DNA from: an uncultured Collinsella sp.
GTDB taxonomy: Bacteria > Actinomycetota > Coriobacteriia > Coriobacteriales > Coriobacteriaceae
DNA: 8,223 nucleotides
Reading direction: 5' to 3'
NCBI GenBank assembly: GCA_934617135.1
Contig: CAKTUC010000057.1
Location: 1-8,223, forward strand
How positions within the stretch are numbered: position 1 is the stretch's first letter; the number at the start of each line of letters is the position of its first letter. The translations under genes and the position numbers were made by a program. This document shows, piece by piece, positions 1 to 7,595 of this stretch. The notes below the pieces were generated by a model. The model searched no databases. It saw nothing but the letters and a program-made list of their open reading frames with translations, and was not told the DNA's origin.

Positions 1-1823
1 CGCAGGTAGTCGTCGCACACGGCGAGCGCGCGGTGCGTCTCGAACTTGTACATGGCCTGCTCAAAGGCGAGGGCTGCCTGCTCGGCGGCCTCGACCACGG
101 CGGCAGAAGCGGCACCGGCGGGGATGCAGCCGTTGCGGTAGGGGCTCTCGTCGCCCTCCTTGACGGCGACGCCGTAGAAGCAGCTGCGGGCCAGGCGGTT
201 GAACACGCCGGTCAAAAGGGCGCTCTCCTTGAGGGCCGGGTCGATGACGCGCTTGTCGTCGCAGGCGCGCACCTCGTTGCCGTCCTTGTCCTTGCCGGTC
301 ACACGCGTGTCGTATGCCTTGGGGCTAAAGCTCACCGGCTTCTCGGACAGGCCGAGCGACAGCCAATGCGCGCGCATCTGCTCGCAGGTGTAGTGGTTGA
401 GCAGGTCGTCTGCCGGCGGGGGAGGCGTCTGCGAGGACGAGCTGGCCTTTTTGCCCATGTAGAGCAGGTGGTAGCAGGCGCTGACGGTGCTCTGCGTGAG
501 GTCCCAGCCCAGGGCCTCCCACATGGCGGTCTGCGCGATGCAGTAGAAGTAGATGTTGTCCTGACCGATGAACTGGTAGATCTGAGCGTCGTCCGAGCAC
601 CACCAGTCGCGCCAGTCGAGCGAGCTGTGCTGGTAGGTGGGCGCGGGGACCTGCGTGGAATCGGCGGCGGGCTCGCCCATGAGGGCGGCATCCTGGGCGG
701 CGACACCCTCGGTTACGCCGGCGGCCTTGGCATCGCGTGCGAGTACGGTGCGGGTGTAGCTGATGGGCGCCCACAGGCTCTCGGGCCAGCACCAGCAGGT
801 GACGTCGGAAACGCCGTCGACCTCGGGCACCGGAACGCCCCAGTCGATGTTGCCGGTGATGCGGAAGGGCACGAGCGCCTTGCCGCTGCGGAAGCGCACG
901 CCGCCGTTGGCGAGCACCGCGTGGGCGTCGTCGCGTTCCTTCCAGCTGGGGAAGGTGACGGTAAAGCTGCTCTTGTTGCCCTCGGGCTCCAGTACGGTGT
1001 GCTCGGGGAGCTGGTCCTCGACGGCGTCGAAGGCCTCGCGGAACTTGTTCTGAATGTAGAGCTGAGCCGGCAGCAGCCACTCCTCCATGGTCTTGGAGAC
1101 CACGGAGCGAACCTGCGGGTTCTGGGCGAGCTTGGCGGTGTAGGTCTTCATAAAGTCGAGGTAGGCCGGCAGGTCGAAGTAGAGGTTGTCGACCGGGCGC
1201 AGCTCGGGCACTTCGCCGGTGAGCTGGCTCTTGGGCGCGATGAGTTCCTCGGGCTCAAACTGGTGGCCCAGATCGCACTCGTCGGCATAGGCCTTCTCGG
1301 ACTTGCAACCTTGGATGGGGCAGCGGCCGATCACCTGGCGACCGTTGAGGAACGTGCCGGCCTTGGCGTCGTAGAACTGCAGCGTGGAGCGCTTGGAGAT
1401 GGTGCCCTGCTCGTGCAGGCGCTTGATAATCTCCGCGGTCACCTCGTTGTGAATCTGCGCAGCCGGCTCAAGGCCCGAGCCGCCGTAGATGTCGCAGCTG
1501 ATGTTGTAGTTGTTGAGGGTCGCGGCCTGGCGGGAGTGATTGGACTCGACATATTCGCCGATGGACTTGTCGTAGCCCTCGTTCTCCTTGAGCTTGCGGT
1601 AGCTCTCCATGATGGGCGAGCCGTAGCAGTCAGTGCCCGAGGTGAAGATGACGTTCTCGCGGCCCAGGCGGTCGCGCAGGAAACGGGCGAAGAAGTCGGC
1701 CGGGACAAAGACGCCACCAACGTGGCCGAAATGCAGGCCTTTGTTGCCGTAGGGCTCGCCGGCGGTAACGATGGCGCGGCGCGGCCAGCTGGGACGGTCG
1801 TTCATGGAGTATTTGGATGCCAT
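1..1823 (-). CDS. metG: Methionyl-tRNA synthetase-type class I tRNA ligase, 3' end cut by window edge
   Basis: This gene would charge tRNA-Met with methionine in the cytoplasm. Reading leftward from ATG at 1823, 607 codons are open to the window edge. The class I HIGH motif appears as HFGH (residues 31-34) after EPYGNKGL. A zinc-knuckle insert has C168, C173, C183 and H187, in place of the usual two CxxC pairs of MetRS. The segment YQFIGQDNIYFY matches the MetRS FIGKDIVYFH region. The KMSKS loop is degenerate: KASSS at residues 459-463. The tail (CDDYLR) enters the helical anticodon-binding domain. AAGGAG at 1828-1833 lies four bases before ATG 1823, which favours it over the internal ATG at 1805. 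It is divergent from the DUF3267 gene. The family is clear; whether it is the main MetRS or a paralogue with altered activity cannot be told from this window. Confidence 0.88.
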   Translation of the reverse strand, partial: MASKYSMNDRPSWPRRAIVTAGEPYGNKGLHFGHVGGVFVPADFFARFLRDRLGRENVIFTSGTDCYGSPIMESYRKLKENEGYDKSIGEYVESNHSRQAATLNNYNISCDIYGGSGLEPAAQIHNEVTAEIIKRLHEQGTISKRSTLQFYDAKAGTFLNGRQVIGRCPIQGCKSEKAYADECDLGHQFEPEELIAPKSQLTGEVPELRPVDNLYFDLPAYLDFMKTYTAKLAQNPQVRSVVSKTMEEWLLPAQLYIQNKFREAFDAVEDQLPEHTVLEPEGNKSSFTVTFPSWKERDDAHAVLANGGVRFRSGKALVPFRITGNIDWGVPVPEVDGVSDVTCWCWPESLWAPISYTRTVLARDAKAAGVTEGVAAQDAALMGEPAADSTQVPAPTYQHSSLDWRDWWCSDDAQIYQFIGQDNIYFYCIAQTAMWEALGWDLTQSTVSACYHLLYMGKKASSSSQTPPPPADDLLNHYTCEQMRAHWLSLGLSEKPVSFSPKAYDTRVTGKDKDGNEVRACDDKRVIDPALKESALLTGVFNRLARSCFYGVAVKEGDESPYRNGCIPAGAASAAVVEAAEQAALAFEQAMYKFETHRALAVCDDYL

Positions 1824-1904
1824 GGGACTCCTTCGCATATGGTGAGGGCGCGGCCGGGCGCGGGGCTCGGCGACGCGGTGGTCAATTCGTGCATATCGTT
1901 CGAC

Positions 1905-1913
1905 ATTATCGCA
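1905..1913 (-). promoter_or_regulatory. Candidate extended -10 promoter for the MetRS gene
   Basis: On the minus strand the sequence reads TGCGATAAT, an extended -10 (TGn followed by GATAAT). It would start transcription near 1898 and give a leader of about 75 nt before ATG 1823. No convincing -35 box is seen at 16-18 nt spacing. The leader is too short for a T-box riboswitch. Confidence 0.4.
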
Positions 1914-1941
1914 CATGCGGACGGGTACGTGGCAGGGGCGC

Positions 1942-1947
1942 TATCCT
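1942..1947 (+). promoter_or_regulatory. Candidate -10 box giving a near-leaderless DUF3267 transcript
   Basis: TATCCT lies 8 nt before ATG 1956. If it is the -10 box, transcription would begin at about 1953-1955, almost at the start codon. No -35 box resembling the consensus is visible. The absence of a Shine-Dalgarno site before ATG 1956 fits a leaderless mRNA, a common mode in Actinomycetota. Confidence 0.3.
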
Positions 1948-1955
1948 AAGATGCT

Positions 1956-2522
1956 ATGAATGAGATTTCCAACATACATGCGTTTGAGGACGAGGATTTT
2001 CTGCACGCCTGCTTTGTGTGGGGGATGGCAGTGCTTGGCGCATTTGCCATGTGCCTGGTGCCGGTGTTTATGCTGCTGGGCGGGCCCGCGGACCTGGATG
2101 CGGCCGACGCGGGCGGCTGGATGGCCGTCTTGGGCTGGATAGTCGGCTTGGTGGTCGTTTCTGCTGCGTCGTTTGGTGTCCATGAGCTGATGCATGCGGT
2201 GCTATTTAAAGTGCTGGCGCCTGCGGACGCGCGTGTGACCTTTGGGGCGAACCGCGAGACGGCGATGATTTATGCTTGCGCCGAGGGCGTGGTGTATTCG
2301 CGTGCGCGGTATATGGCGATTTGCCTGGCGCCGACGGTTGTTTTGACGGCGGCGTTTGCCTTGGGGTTTGCGTTCTCGGGCTATCCGCTGCTGTGTTACC
2401 TGGCTGCTGGTCTGCACCTGTCGGGCTGTGTGGGCGACTGGTATTACGTGCGAACCATTCTGCGCGACCGCTGTATCGTCGCCTGCGAGGACACGTCCTT
2501 TGGCGTTCGCTTTTTTGGGTGA
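1956..2522 (+). CDS. DUF3267-type integral membrane putative zinc metalloprotease
   Basis: This 188-residue protein is predicted to lie in the cytoplasmic membrane. Hydrophobic segments are at about residues 19-41, 55-75, 118-138 and 142-156. HELMH at residues 76-80 at the end of the second segment is an HExxH zinc site. HLSGCVGD at 153-160 near the C-terminus could supply a third ligand (D160). This layout is that of the DUF3267 'putative zincin peptidase' family, whose substrates are mostly unknown. The start is well fixed: an in-frame TAA at 1947-1949 leaves only two codons upstream and ATG 1956 is the first available start, although no ribosome binding site precedes it. The stop overlaps the queH ribosome binding site, so the two genes are probably cotranscribed. 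Codon use is less biased than in the SDR gene (many TTT, GGG and GCG codons), suggesting modest expression. Confidence 0.82.
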   Translation: MNEISNIHAFEDEDFLHACFVWGMAVLGAFAMCLVPVFMLLGGPADLDAADAGGWMAVLGWIVGLVVVSAASFGVHELMHAVLFKVLAPADARVTFGANRETAMIYACAEGVVYSRARYMAICLAPTVVLTAAFALGFAFSGYPLLCYLAAGLHLSGCVGDWYYVRTILRDRCIVACEDTSFGVRFFG

Positions 2523-2526
2523 GGAG
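2521..2526 (+). promoter_or_regulatory. Ribosome binding site that decides the queH start
   Basis: GAGGAG overlaps the TGA stop of the DUF3267 gene. It directly abuts an ATG at 2527 (zero spacing) but sits 6 nt before the in-frame ATG at 2533, so 2533 is the better start. The overlap also suggests translational coupling. Confidence 0.7.
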
Positions 2527-2532
2527 ATGTTG

Positions 2533-3108
2533 ATGAGGCCGTTGCTGCTGCATGCTTGCTGTGCGCCGTGCTCACTGGAGCCGGTTCGCCTACTGCGTGA
2601 GGAGGGGTTTGAGCCTACGATCTGCTGGACCAACCCCAATATCCAGCCGCACGATGAATGGCAGCGGCGCCTGGACGAGCTGCGCCGGTGGTGCGCGGAT
2701 GGCGACATCGAGCTTATCGAGGCGGGGGAGGACCGCAGGCGCTGGGAGACCGGTGTGGCTCCGCTGGGAGCTGATCGCCCTCGTCGCTGTCGCGCGTGCT
2801 ATGCCCTGCGCTTGGCAGAGGCGTGCCGGGTTGCCGAGGAACGCAGGTTTGAATACGTGGGCACGACGCTCGCCGTCTCGCCGTATCAGCTGTTCGACAC
2901 CTGCAATGACGTGCTAGAGCGCCTGGCGACAGCTCGCGGACTTACGCCGGTGATCCGCGATTTTCGCCCGTATTACCCCGAGGCCACGCGTCGCTCGCGC
3001 GAGCTGGGCATGTATCGGCAGAACTACTGCGGCTGCCGATTCTCGGCCGTCGAGGCGGCCATGGACCGCGCCCGCATCCGCGACGAGCGCAAGGCTGCCA
3101 AAAAGTAG
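2533..3108 (+). CDS. queH: Epoxyqueuosine reductase QueH
   Basis: QueH (former DUF208) catalyses the last step of queuosine synthesis in tRNA: reduction of epoxyqueuosine to queuosine. It is unrelated in sequence to the cobalamin-dependent QueG. The 191-residue product has the family's full set of cysteine signatures: HACCAPC (C9, C10, C13), CRACY (C86, C89) and YCGC (C166, C168). In the characterised family these hold a [4Fe-4S] cluster and a nearby iron. The basic tail (DERKAAKK) is unremarkable. It follows the DUF3267 gene with a 10-nt gap and precedes queA by 64 nt in the same direction, so the pathway context supports the call. A start at 2527, adding two residues, is possible but has poorer ribosome-site spacing. 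Confidence 0.95.
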   Translation: MRPLLLHACCAPCSLEPVRLLREEGFEPTICWTNPNIQPHDEWQRRLDELRRWCADGDIELIEAGEDRRRWETGVAPLGADRPRRCRACYALRLAEACRVAEERRFEYVGTTLAVSPYQLFDTCNDVLERLATARGLTPVIRDFRPYYPEATRRSRELGMYRQNYCGCRFSAVEAAMDRARIRDERKAAKK

Positions 3109-3130
3109 TTCATTTGGGATGCCAGCCTGC

Positions 3131-3136
3131 TAGGAT
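3131..3136 (+). promoter_or_regulatory. Weak candidate -10 box upstream of queA
   Basis: TAGGAT in the 64-nt queH-queA gap could be a -10 element, with TTCATT 16 nt upstream as a poor -35. The gap could equally be transcribed from upstream as part of a DUF3267-queH-queA operon. Confidence 0.22.
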
Positions 3137-3172
3137 GTAGGGCGGACTTTAGCTATATAAGGAGTATCCGAC

Positions 3173-4390
<1,218 letters not shown>

Positions 4391-4511
4391 TTACGCGGTT
4401 CTACGAACCGCGTAACGGCTCGACGCTGCGCGGGCCGCATTTGGACAATCTGACGTTCAACTTCAAGGGCGCGACCAGAAGGTCAGCGCCCTTTCGTTTC
4501 ACGTCACCTTG
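4391..4511 (+). repeat. Repeat A, copy 1: 121-bp structured 3' element after queA
   Basis: This block recurs at 7596-7716 in the same orientation with one difference in 121 positions (G4496 versus A7701). It folds on paper into three successive stem-loops: a perfect 11-bp stem TTACGCGGTTC / GAACCGCGTAA with a TAC loop (4391-4415); a 7-bp stem CGGCTCG / CGGGCCG with one G-U pair (4416-4437) directly abutting it; and a terminator hairpin (4465-4493). A 27-nt unpaired stretch (4438-4464) is also identical in both copies. It starts on the base after the queA stop codon. It may be a mobile or REP-like element, or a conserved 3'-UTR or small RNA; no coding function is apparent. Confidence 0.9.
4465..4499 (+). 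terminator. Rho-independent terminator after queA, inside repeat A copy 1
   Basis: AAGGGCGC (4465-4472) pairs perfectly with GCGCCCTT (4486-4493). The stem continues as ACC/GGT around an AGAA loop after a small internal loop. The tail is TTTCGTTT, and the single change between the two A copies falls in this tail. Confidence 0.82.
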
Positions 4512-4574
4512 TCTCAAATGCGACCCGCTCGCTGACTTATGCTCAACCTATGGCGCCATCTCGTTCCAAAGGTG

Positions 4575-4634
4575 GGTAGTCGTTGGGGACGTTCTTGTTT
4601 GACTAGTCATTTAAGAACGTCCCCAATGACTACC
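4575..4634. repeat. Palindromic repeat B, copy 1 (GGGGACGTTCTT type)
   Basis: The left arm 4575-4596 and right arm 4613-4634 are 22-nt inverted repeats matching at all but one position (G4582 faces T4627, a wobble pair in RNA). The core is GGGGACGTTCTT. The 16-nt loop contains the self-complementary GACTAGTC (4601-4608). A second copy with the same loop lies at 7788-7842. The GGGGACGTTCTT core resembles REP palindromes that accompany IS200-like REP-associated tyrosine transposases (recalled, not searched). No transposase gene is in the window. Confidence 0.88.
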
Positions 4635-4705
4635 AAAAAGTTGCGGTGAGATAGTTCTTGGATTGGCCTTTTTGAGGGCTAGACAGGAACTATCTCACCG
4701 CAACT
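4635..4705 (-). terminator. Possible minus-strand terminator for the coiled-coil gene (hairpin C plus T run)
   Basis: Read on the minus strand, hairpin C lies 26 nt past the stop of the coiled-coil gene and its last arm runs straight into TTTTT (4639 down to 4635). The stem is longer than typical terminators and has an internal loop. The convergent queA and coiled-coil genes leave a clear need for a minus-strand terminator here. Confidence 0.5.
4639..4705. repeat. Palindromic repeat C, long hairpin between queA and the coiled-coil gene
   Basis: Arms 4639-4660 and 4684-4705 are 22-nt inverted repeats with a single wobble (T4658 facing G4686). The arm core is GCGGTGAGATAGTTC. The loop refolds as a smaller stem, TTGGCC (4663-4668) against GGCTAG (4677-4682), capped by a T-rich tip. 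It follows palindrome B by only 4 nt. The hairpin at 7851-7918 has the same place and plan but a different arm sequence. Confidence 0.85.
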
Positions 4706-4731
4706 GCGTTGGGGTGTATTTGATGTCTGGC

Positions 4732-6495
4732 TTACTTGCTCGTGAAGAGCCAGATTGCGATGATCACCAGGATCACTGCGATGATGCAGACGATGGCGCC
4801 GGTGAATTTGATGCGTGAGTCGCGGGTGCGCTCGCGTACGTCGTCCTCTGCAGCCTCGAGCTGGGCGACTTCGCGCTCGGTTTCGGCGTGCTCGGCTTTA
4901 TCGCGGGCCAACGAGCCGGCGAGCGATTCGGTGATCTCGGGGTGGTCGTGTACCTCGGTCGCCTGCTCGATAATCGACTGCGCATGTGCGGCGTCTGCCT
5001 GGGCGTTGGCGATAGCCTGCTCTTGCTCGCGGCGCGCCTTGTCCTCGGCAGCGACCTTCTCGCGCAGTTCGCGCTGGCGAGTCGCGGCGGCAGTCTTCGC
5101 TGTCTGCAGCTCGTCGCGCGCAGCATCGGCCTCGGTCGTCACGGTCTGGTGGGCGCGCTTGGCGTCGGCGATGGGGGCCTGCGCCTGCTCGACGGCTTGC
5201 TCGGCGGCGGCGAGCGAATGCTCAAGGTCGGCGCTGATGCGCGGGACGTCTTCTTCGGCTTTGCGCAGGGCATCGGCCGTGTCGGAGATCTGCATCGAAA
5301 GCTCGCTGGTGCGCACCGTATAGTTGGCGGGATTTGCCGAAGGATTGCGCTGCAGCTCGGCGTACTCGCGGCGCAGCGTCTCGAGCTGGGCGCGCGTGGC
5401 GTCGACGGTTTGCTGTGCGGCGGCAATGCCGGCGTCTCGCTCGGCTTGGACCTTGTCGCGGATTCGCTTGGAGTCCTCGAGACGGCGAACGAGACGGTTA
5501 CCAGTCTCGCGCGAGCTCGCCTCGCGGGCCTCCACAGCGTCGAGTGCGGCCTTCAGGCGGAGCTCAGCCGCATCGTCTTCTGCCTTCATTTGCTCGAGCT
5601 GGCTCTTGAGCTCCGTCGCTTTGGCGGCATGGGCGTCGCGGTCGATTTCGGCGGCCGCTGTGGTCTTTTGTGCCGTGGCGATGGCCTGGCGCTGGTCGGA
5701 GACGATCTGGTCGTAGCGGCCTGCGATGTCCTGACGCGTTTCGAGCTCCTCGGCCTGGTCTGCAATGCGCTGCTCAAGCTCAGCCAGATGGGCGCGGGCG
5801 TCGGCGAGCGCCTTCTTGGCGGCGTTCATCTCGCGCATGGCCGATGCACCCTGGGCGATAAACGTGCCCACGGCGTTGGCGGTGTTCGAGACGGCGGTCC
5901 CCAAGTCGCGGCTTGCGGCGGGGGTGTGCGGGGAGGTCTGGCGAGCGGCATCGGCGGCGTCCGTATCGGCGGCCTGCGGCGCGGCGATGTTGCCGGTGCC
6001 GCCCTCGATCACGGAAAAGCCTGCTGCATGCGGGTCGACCGCGTCGGCGCCGATCGTAGGATGCTCGAGCTGCAAAAACGAGGGCATGGTACTGCCCTGG
6101 TCGGCAACGGGAGTCTCACCGGGCACGAAGGTCGAGGCGGCCTCGGCAGCCTCCTCTTCCTCGGCGTCGACATCAGCGTCGGCGACGGCATCCTTCATGG
6201 CCTTGACGGCATCCATCATGGAGTCCATCACAGCGTCGAGTTCTTCTTCCGAAGACACCTCGATGGGGCCGGCTGCCTGCGGCGCGGCATCCTGTACGGG
6301 GTCGTCGTCCTGAGCGGGCGCATCGTCGTTTAGCTCGTCGACGTCTTCTGCGGCAGGGGTTTCCGCCGTAGCGTTTTCGTCCAGAGTGGGGTCGTCGACA
6401 TCGGTATCGTTGCAGGTCACAGTGTCGGCATCTGACACGGCGTCTGCGGAATCATCAATATGCTGTTGAGTCTGGGGGTCCAGCTCGTCTGTCAT
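4732..6495 (-). CDS. Acidic, coiled-coil, C-terminally membrane-anchored protein of unknown function
   Basis: I do not recognise a named family. The 587-residue product has three parts. Residues 1 to about 130 are very acidic and low in complexity (runs of D and E, no signal peptide). From about 230 to 560 the sequence is rich in A, E, K, Q and R with heptad-like spacing, as in a long coiled coil, broken near the proline- and asparagine-containing RNPSANPANYTV. The last 24 residues form a single hydrophobic segment (GAIVCIIAVILVIIAIWLF) ending in TSK, so the bulk should lie in the cytoplasm with a tail anchor in the membrane. ATG 6495 is preferred: GAGGAG at 6505-6510 is 9 nt away, versus 3 nt for ATG 6501; the frame stays open to 6606 without another good site. 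It is transcribed toward queA and away from the SDR gene. A scaffold or envelope-linked structural role is only a guess. Confidence 0.8.
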   Translation of the reverse strand: MTDELDPQTQQHIDDSADAVSDADTVTCNDTDVDDPTLDENATAETPAAEDVDELNDDAPAQDDDPVQDAAPQAAGPIEVSSEEELDAVMDSMMDAVKAMKDAVADADVDAEEEEAAEAASTFVPGETPVADQGSTMPSFLQLEHPTIGADAVDPHAAGFSVIEGGTGNIAAPQAADTDAADAARQTSPHTPAASRDLGTAVSNTANAVGTFIAQGASAMREMNAAKKALADARAHLAELEQRIADQAEELETRQDIAGRYDQIVSDQRQAIATAQKTTAAAEIDRDAHAAKATELKSQLEQMKAEDDAAELRLKAALDAVEAREASSRETGNRLVRRLEDSKRIRDKVQAERDAGIAAAQQTVDATRAQLETLRREYAELQRNPSANPANYTVRTSELSMQISDTADALRKAEEDVPRISADLEHSLAAAEQAVEQAQAPIADAKRAHQTVTTEADAARDELQTAKTAAATRQRELREKVAAEDKARREQEQAIANAQADAAHAQSIIEQATEVHDHPEITESLAGSLARDKAEHAETEREVAQLEAAEDDVRERTRDSRIKFTGAIVCIIAVILVIIAIWLFTSK

Positions 6496-6791
6496 AGGCA
6501 TGTGCTCCTCATCGTTGTTTGTCACCCTATGATAAAGTCTCGCGCCGACATCCCGCGCCCCGCAGCAAAGTTTCAAAACGTGTTCGATGACTCGTTTCGA
6601 TAACAAAAACTCGGCCGCTTTGTCCAGTTTGTACTTGACAATCCCTTCGCCGAACGACGTGGTGCCGTTCGCCTACCGCGGCCTTTTATTTTCACTTGAA
6701 CACGCTAAAGTTGCATCTCAGCTTTTGGCGCGTTTATTTGGATGCGCGCAGCCGGCGGGTTCGCCCGTCGCGATTATGAAAGGACTTCCAT
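6496..6791. other. Divergent intergenic region between the coiled-coil and SDR genes
   Basis: This 296-bp region must hold both divergent promoters, but neither is clear. On the minus strand TATCAT (6529-6534) could be a -10 box for the coiled-coil gene. On the plus strand a TTGACA (6635-6640) has no -10 partner at proper spacing, and AT-rich TTTTATTTTC (6684-6693) could contain a -10. Two short inverted repeats could be operator half-sites: TTGTC/GACAA (6620-6641) and CGAACG/CGTTCG (6651-6671). The SDR leader hairpin is listed separately. An open frame across 6587-6811 has no supporting start signal. Confidence 0.45.
6753..6770 (+). promoter_or_regulatory. Leader hairpin just before the SDR ribosome binding site
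   Basis: CGGCGGG and CCCGTCG pair over 7 bp (one G-U) around a TTCG tetraloop. The stem ends 8 nt before the AAAGGA ribosome site at 6779-6784. It is not followed by a T run, so it is not a terminator. It could stabilise the 5' end or tune translation. Confidence 0.45.
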
Positions 6792-7592
6792 ATGGGACTT
6801 TTCACTGGTAAGACCGTGATCATCACCGGCGGCGGCAAGGCCACGCTCAAGGACGGCTCCGCTGGATCCATCGGCTACGGCATCGATATCGCTTTTGCCA
6901 AGGAGGGCGCGAACCTCGTCATCACCGGTCGTAACGTTGCCAAGCTCGAGGCTGCCAAGGAGTCTCTCGAGGCTGAGTACGGCGTCAAGGTTCTGCCTGT
7001 TCAGGCCGATGTTTCGGCCGGTCAGGACAACGAGGCCGTCGTGCAGAACGTTATCGACCAGGCTATCGCCGAGTTCGGCCGTATCGACGCCGTCGTCAAC
7101 AACGCCCAGGCCAGCGCCTCGGGCGTGACCATCGCCGACCACACCATGGATCAGTTTAACCTGGCCATTTACTCCGGCCTGTACGCCACCTATCTGTATA
7201 TGCAGAAGGCCTATCCGCACCTGAAGGAGACCAAGGGCTCCGTGGTCAACTTTGCTTCGGGCGCCGGCCTGTTTGGCAACTATGGCCAGTGCAGCTACGC
7301 CGCCGCCAAGGAGGGCATCCGTGGCCTGACCCGCGTCGCTGCCAACGAGTGGGGCCCCGACGGCATCAACGTCAACATCGTGTGCCCGCTTGCCTGGACT
7401 GCCGCGCTCGAGAACTTCCAGGATGCCTACCCCGAGGCGTTCAAGGCCAACGTCCACATGCCGCCGGCGGGCCACTACGGCGACGTCGAGAAGGAGATCG
7501 GCCGCGTGGTCGTTCAGCTCTGCGGCCCCGACTTTAAGTATATGAACGGCGAGACCGTCACCCTCGAGGGTGGCATGGGCCAGCGTCCTTAG
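6792..7592 (+). CDS. Short-chain dehydrogenase, probable NADP-dependent bile acid 12-alpha-hydroxysteroid dehydrogenase
   Basis: The 266-residue product is a classical SDR. It shows a Rossmann TGGG (residues 12-15) followed after an insert by SIGYGI (26-31), TGRN (45-48, the Arg favouring NADP(H)), the structural NNAQ (103-106), and catalytic S156, Y169 and K173 in CSYAAAKEG. The long matches ANLVITGRN, YSGLYATYLYM, VNFASGAGLFGN, CSYAAAKEGIRGL and the end TLEGGMGQRP are as I recall them in clostridial 12-alpha-hydroxysteroid dehydrogenases, which oxidise or reduce C12 of bile acids such as cholate. The substrate is therefore a strong inference from resemblance, not proven. ATG 6792 has AAAGGA 7 nt upstream. 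The gene is monocistronic, ends in a repeat A terminator, and uses strongly C-ending codons, as in well-expressed genes. The aligned position of the usual SDR catalytic Asn seems to be Ile126. Confidence 0.85.
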   Translation: MGLFTGKTVIITGGGKATLKDGSAGSIGYGIDIAFAKEGANLVITGRNVAKLEAAKESLEAEYGVKVLPVQADVSAGQDNEAVVQNVIDQAIAEFGRIDAVVNNAQASASGVTIADHTMDQFNLAIYSGLYATYLYMQKAYPHLKETKGSVVNFASGAGLFGNYGQCSYAAAKEGIRGLTRVAANEWGPDGINVNIVCPLAWTAALENFQDAYPEAFKANVHMPPAGHYGDVEKEIGRVVVQLCGPDFKYMNGETVTLEGGMGQRP

Positions 7593-7595
7593 GGG

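Noticed and set aside
1824..1898. The MetRS leader as a T-box riboswitch
   Set aside because: The leader is at most about 75 nt if the candidate promoter is right, too short for a T-box, and no AGGGTGGNACCGCG-like T-box sequence or terminator is present.
33..1949. A 638-codon open frame on the plus strand opposite the MetRS gene
   Set aside because: The minus strand encodes a clear MetRS-family protein with ordered motifs and a good ribosome site. The antisense frame reads as low-complexity G, A, V, L and R, which is usual opposite a GC-rich gene, and it has no ribosome site.
4575..4705. The adjacent palindromes B and C read as a CRISPR array
   Set aside because: The units are two different inverted repeats, each present once here, with long self-pairing arms. 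There are no regular direct repeats with unique spacers and no cas genes.
4888..6333. A 481-codon plus-strand open frame opposite the coiled-coil gene
   Set aside because: Its composition (G, L, V, R rich) is that of a GC-rich antisense frame. The minus-strand product has a coherent acidic, coiled-coil and membrane-anchor design with a proper start site.
6751..6776. GGGTTCG-containing hairpin as the T arm of a tRNA
   Set aside because: No acceptor, D or anticodon arm can be placed around it, and it sits directly before a ribosome binding site.
6587..6811. A 74-codon plus-strand frame upstream of and overlapping the SDR start
   Set aside because: There is no ribosome site, its product resembles nothing I know, and it overlaps the SDR start in another frame.
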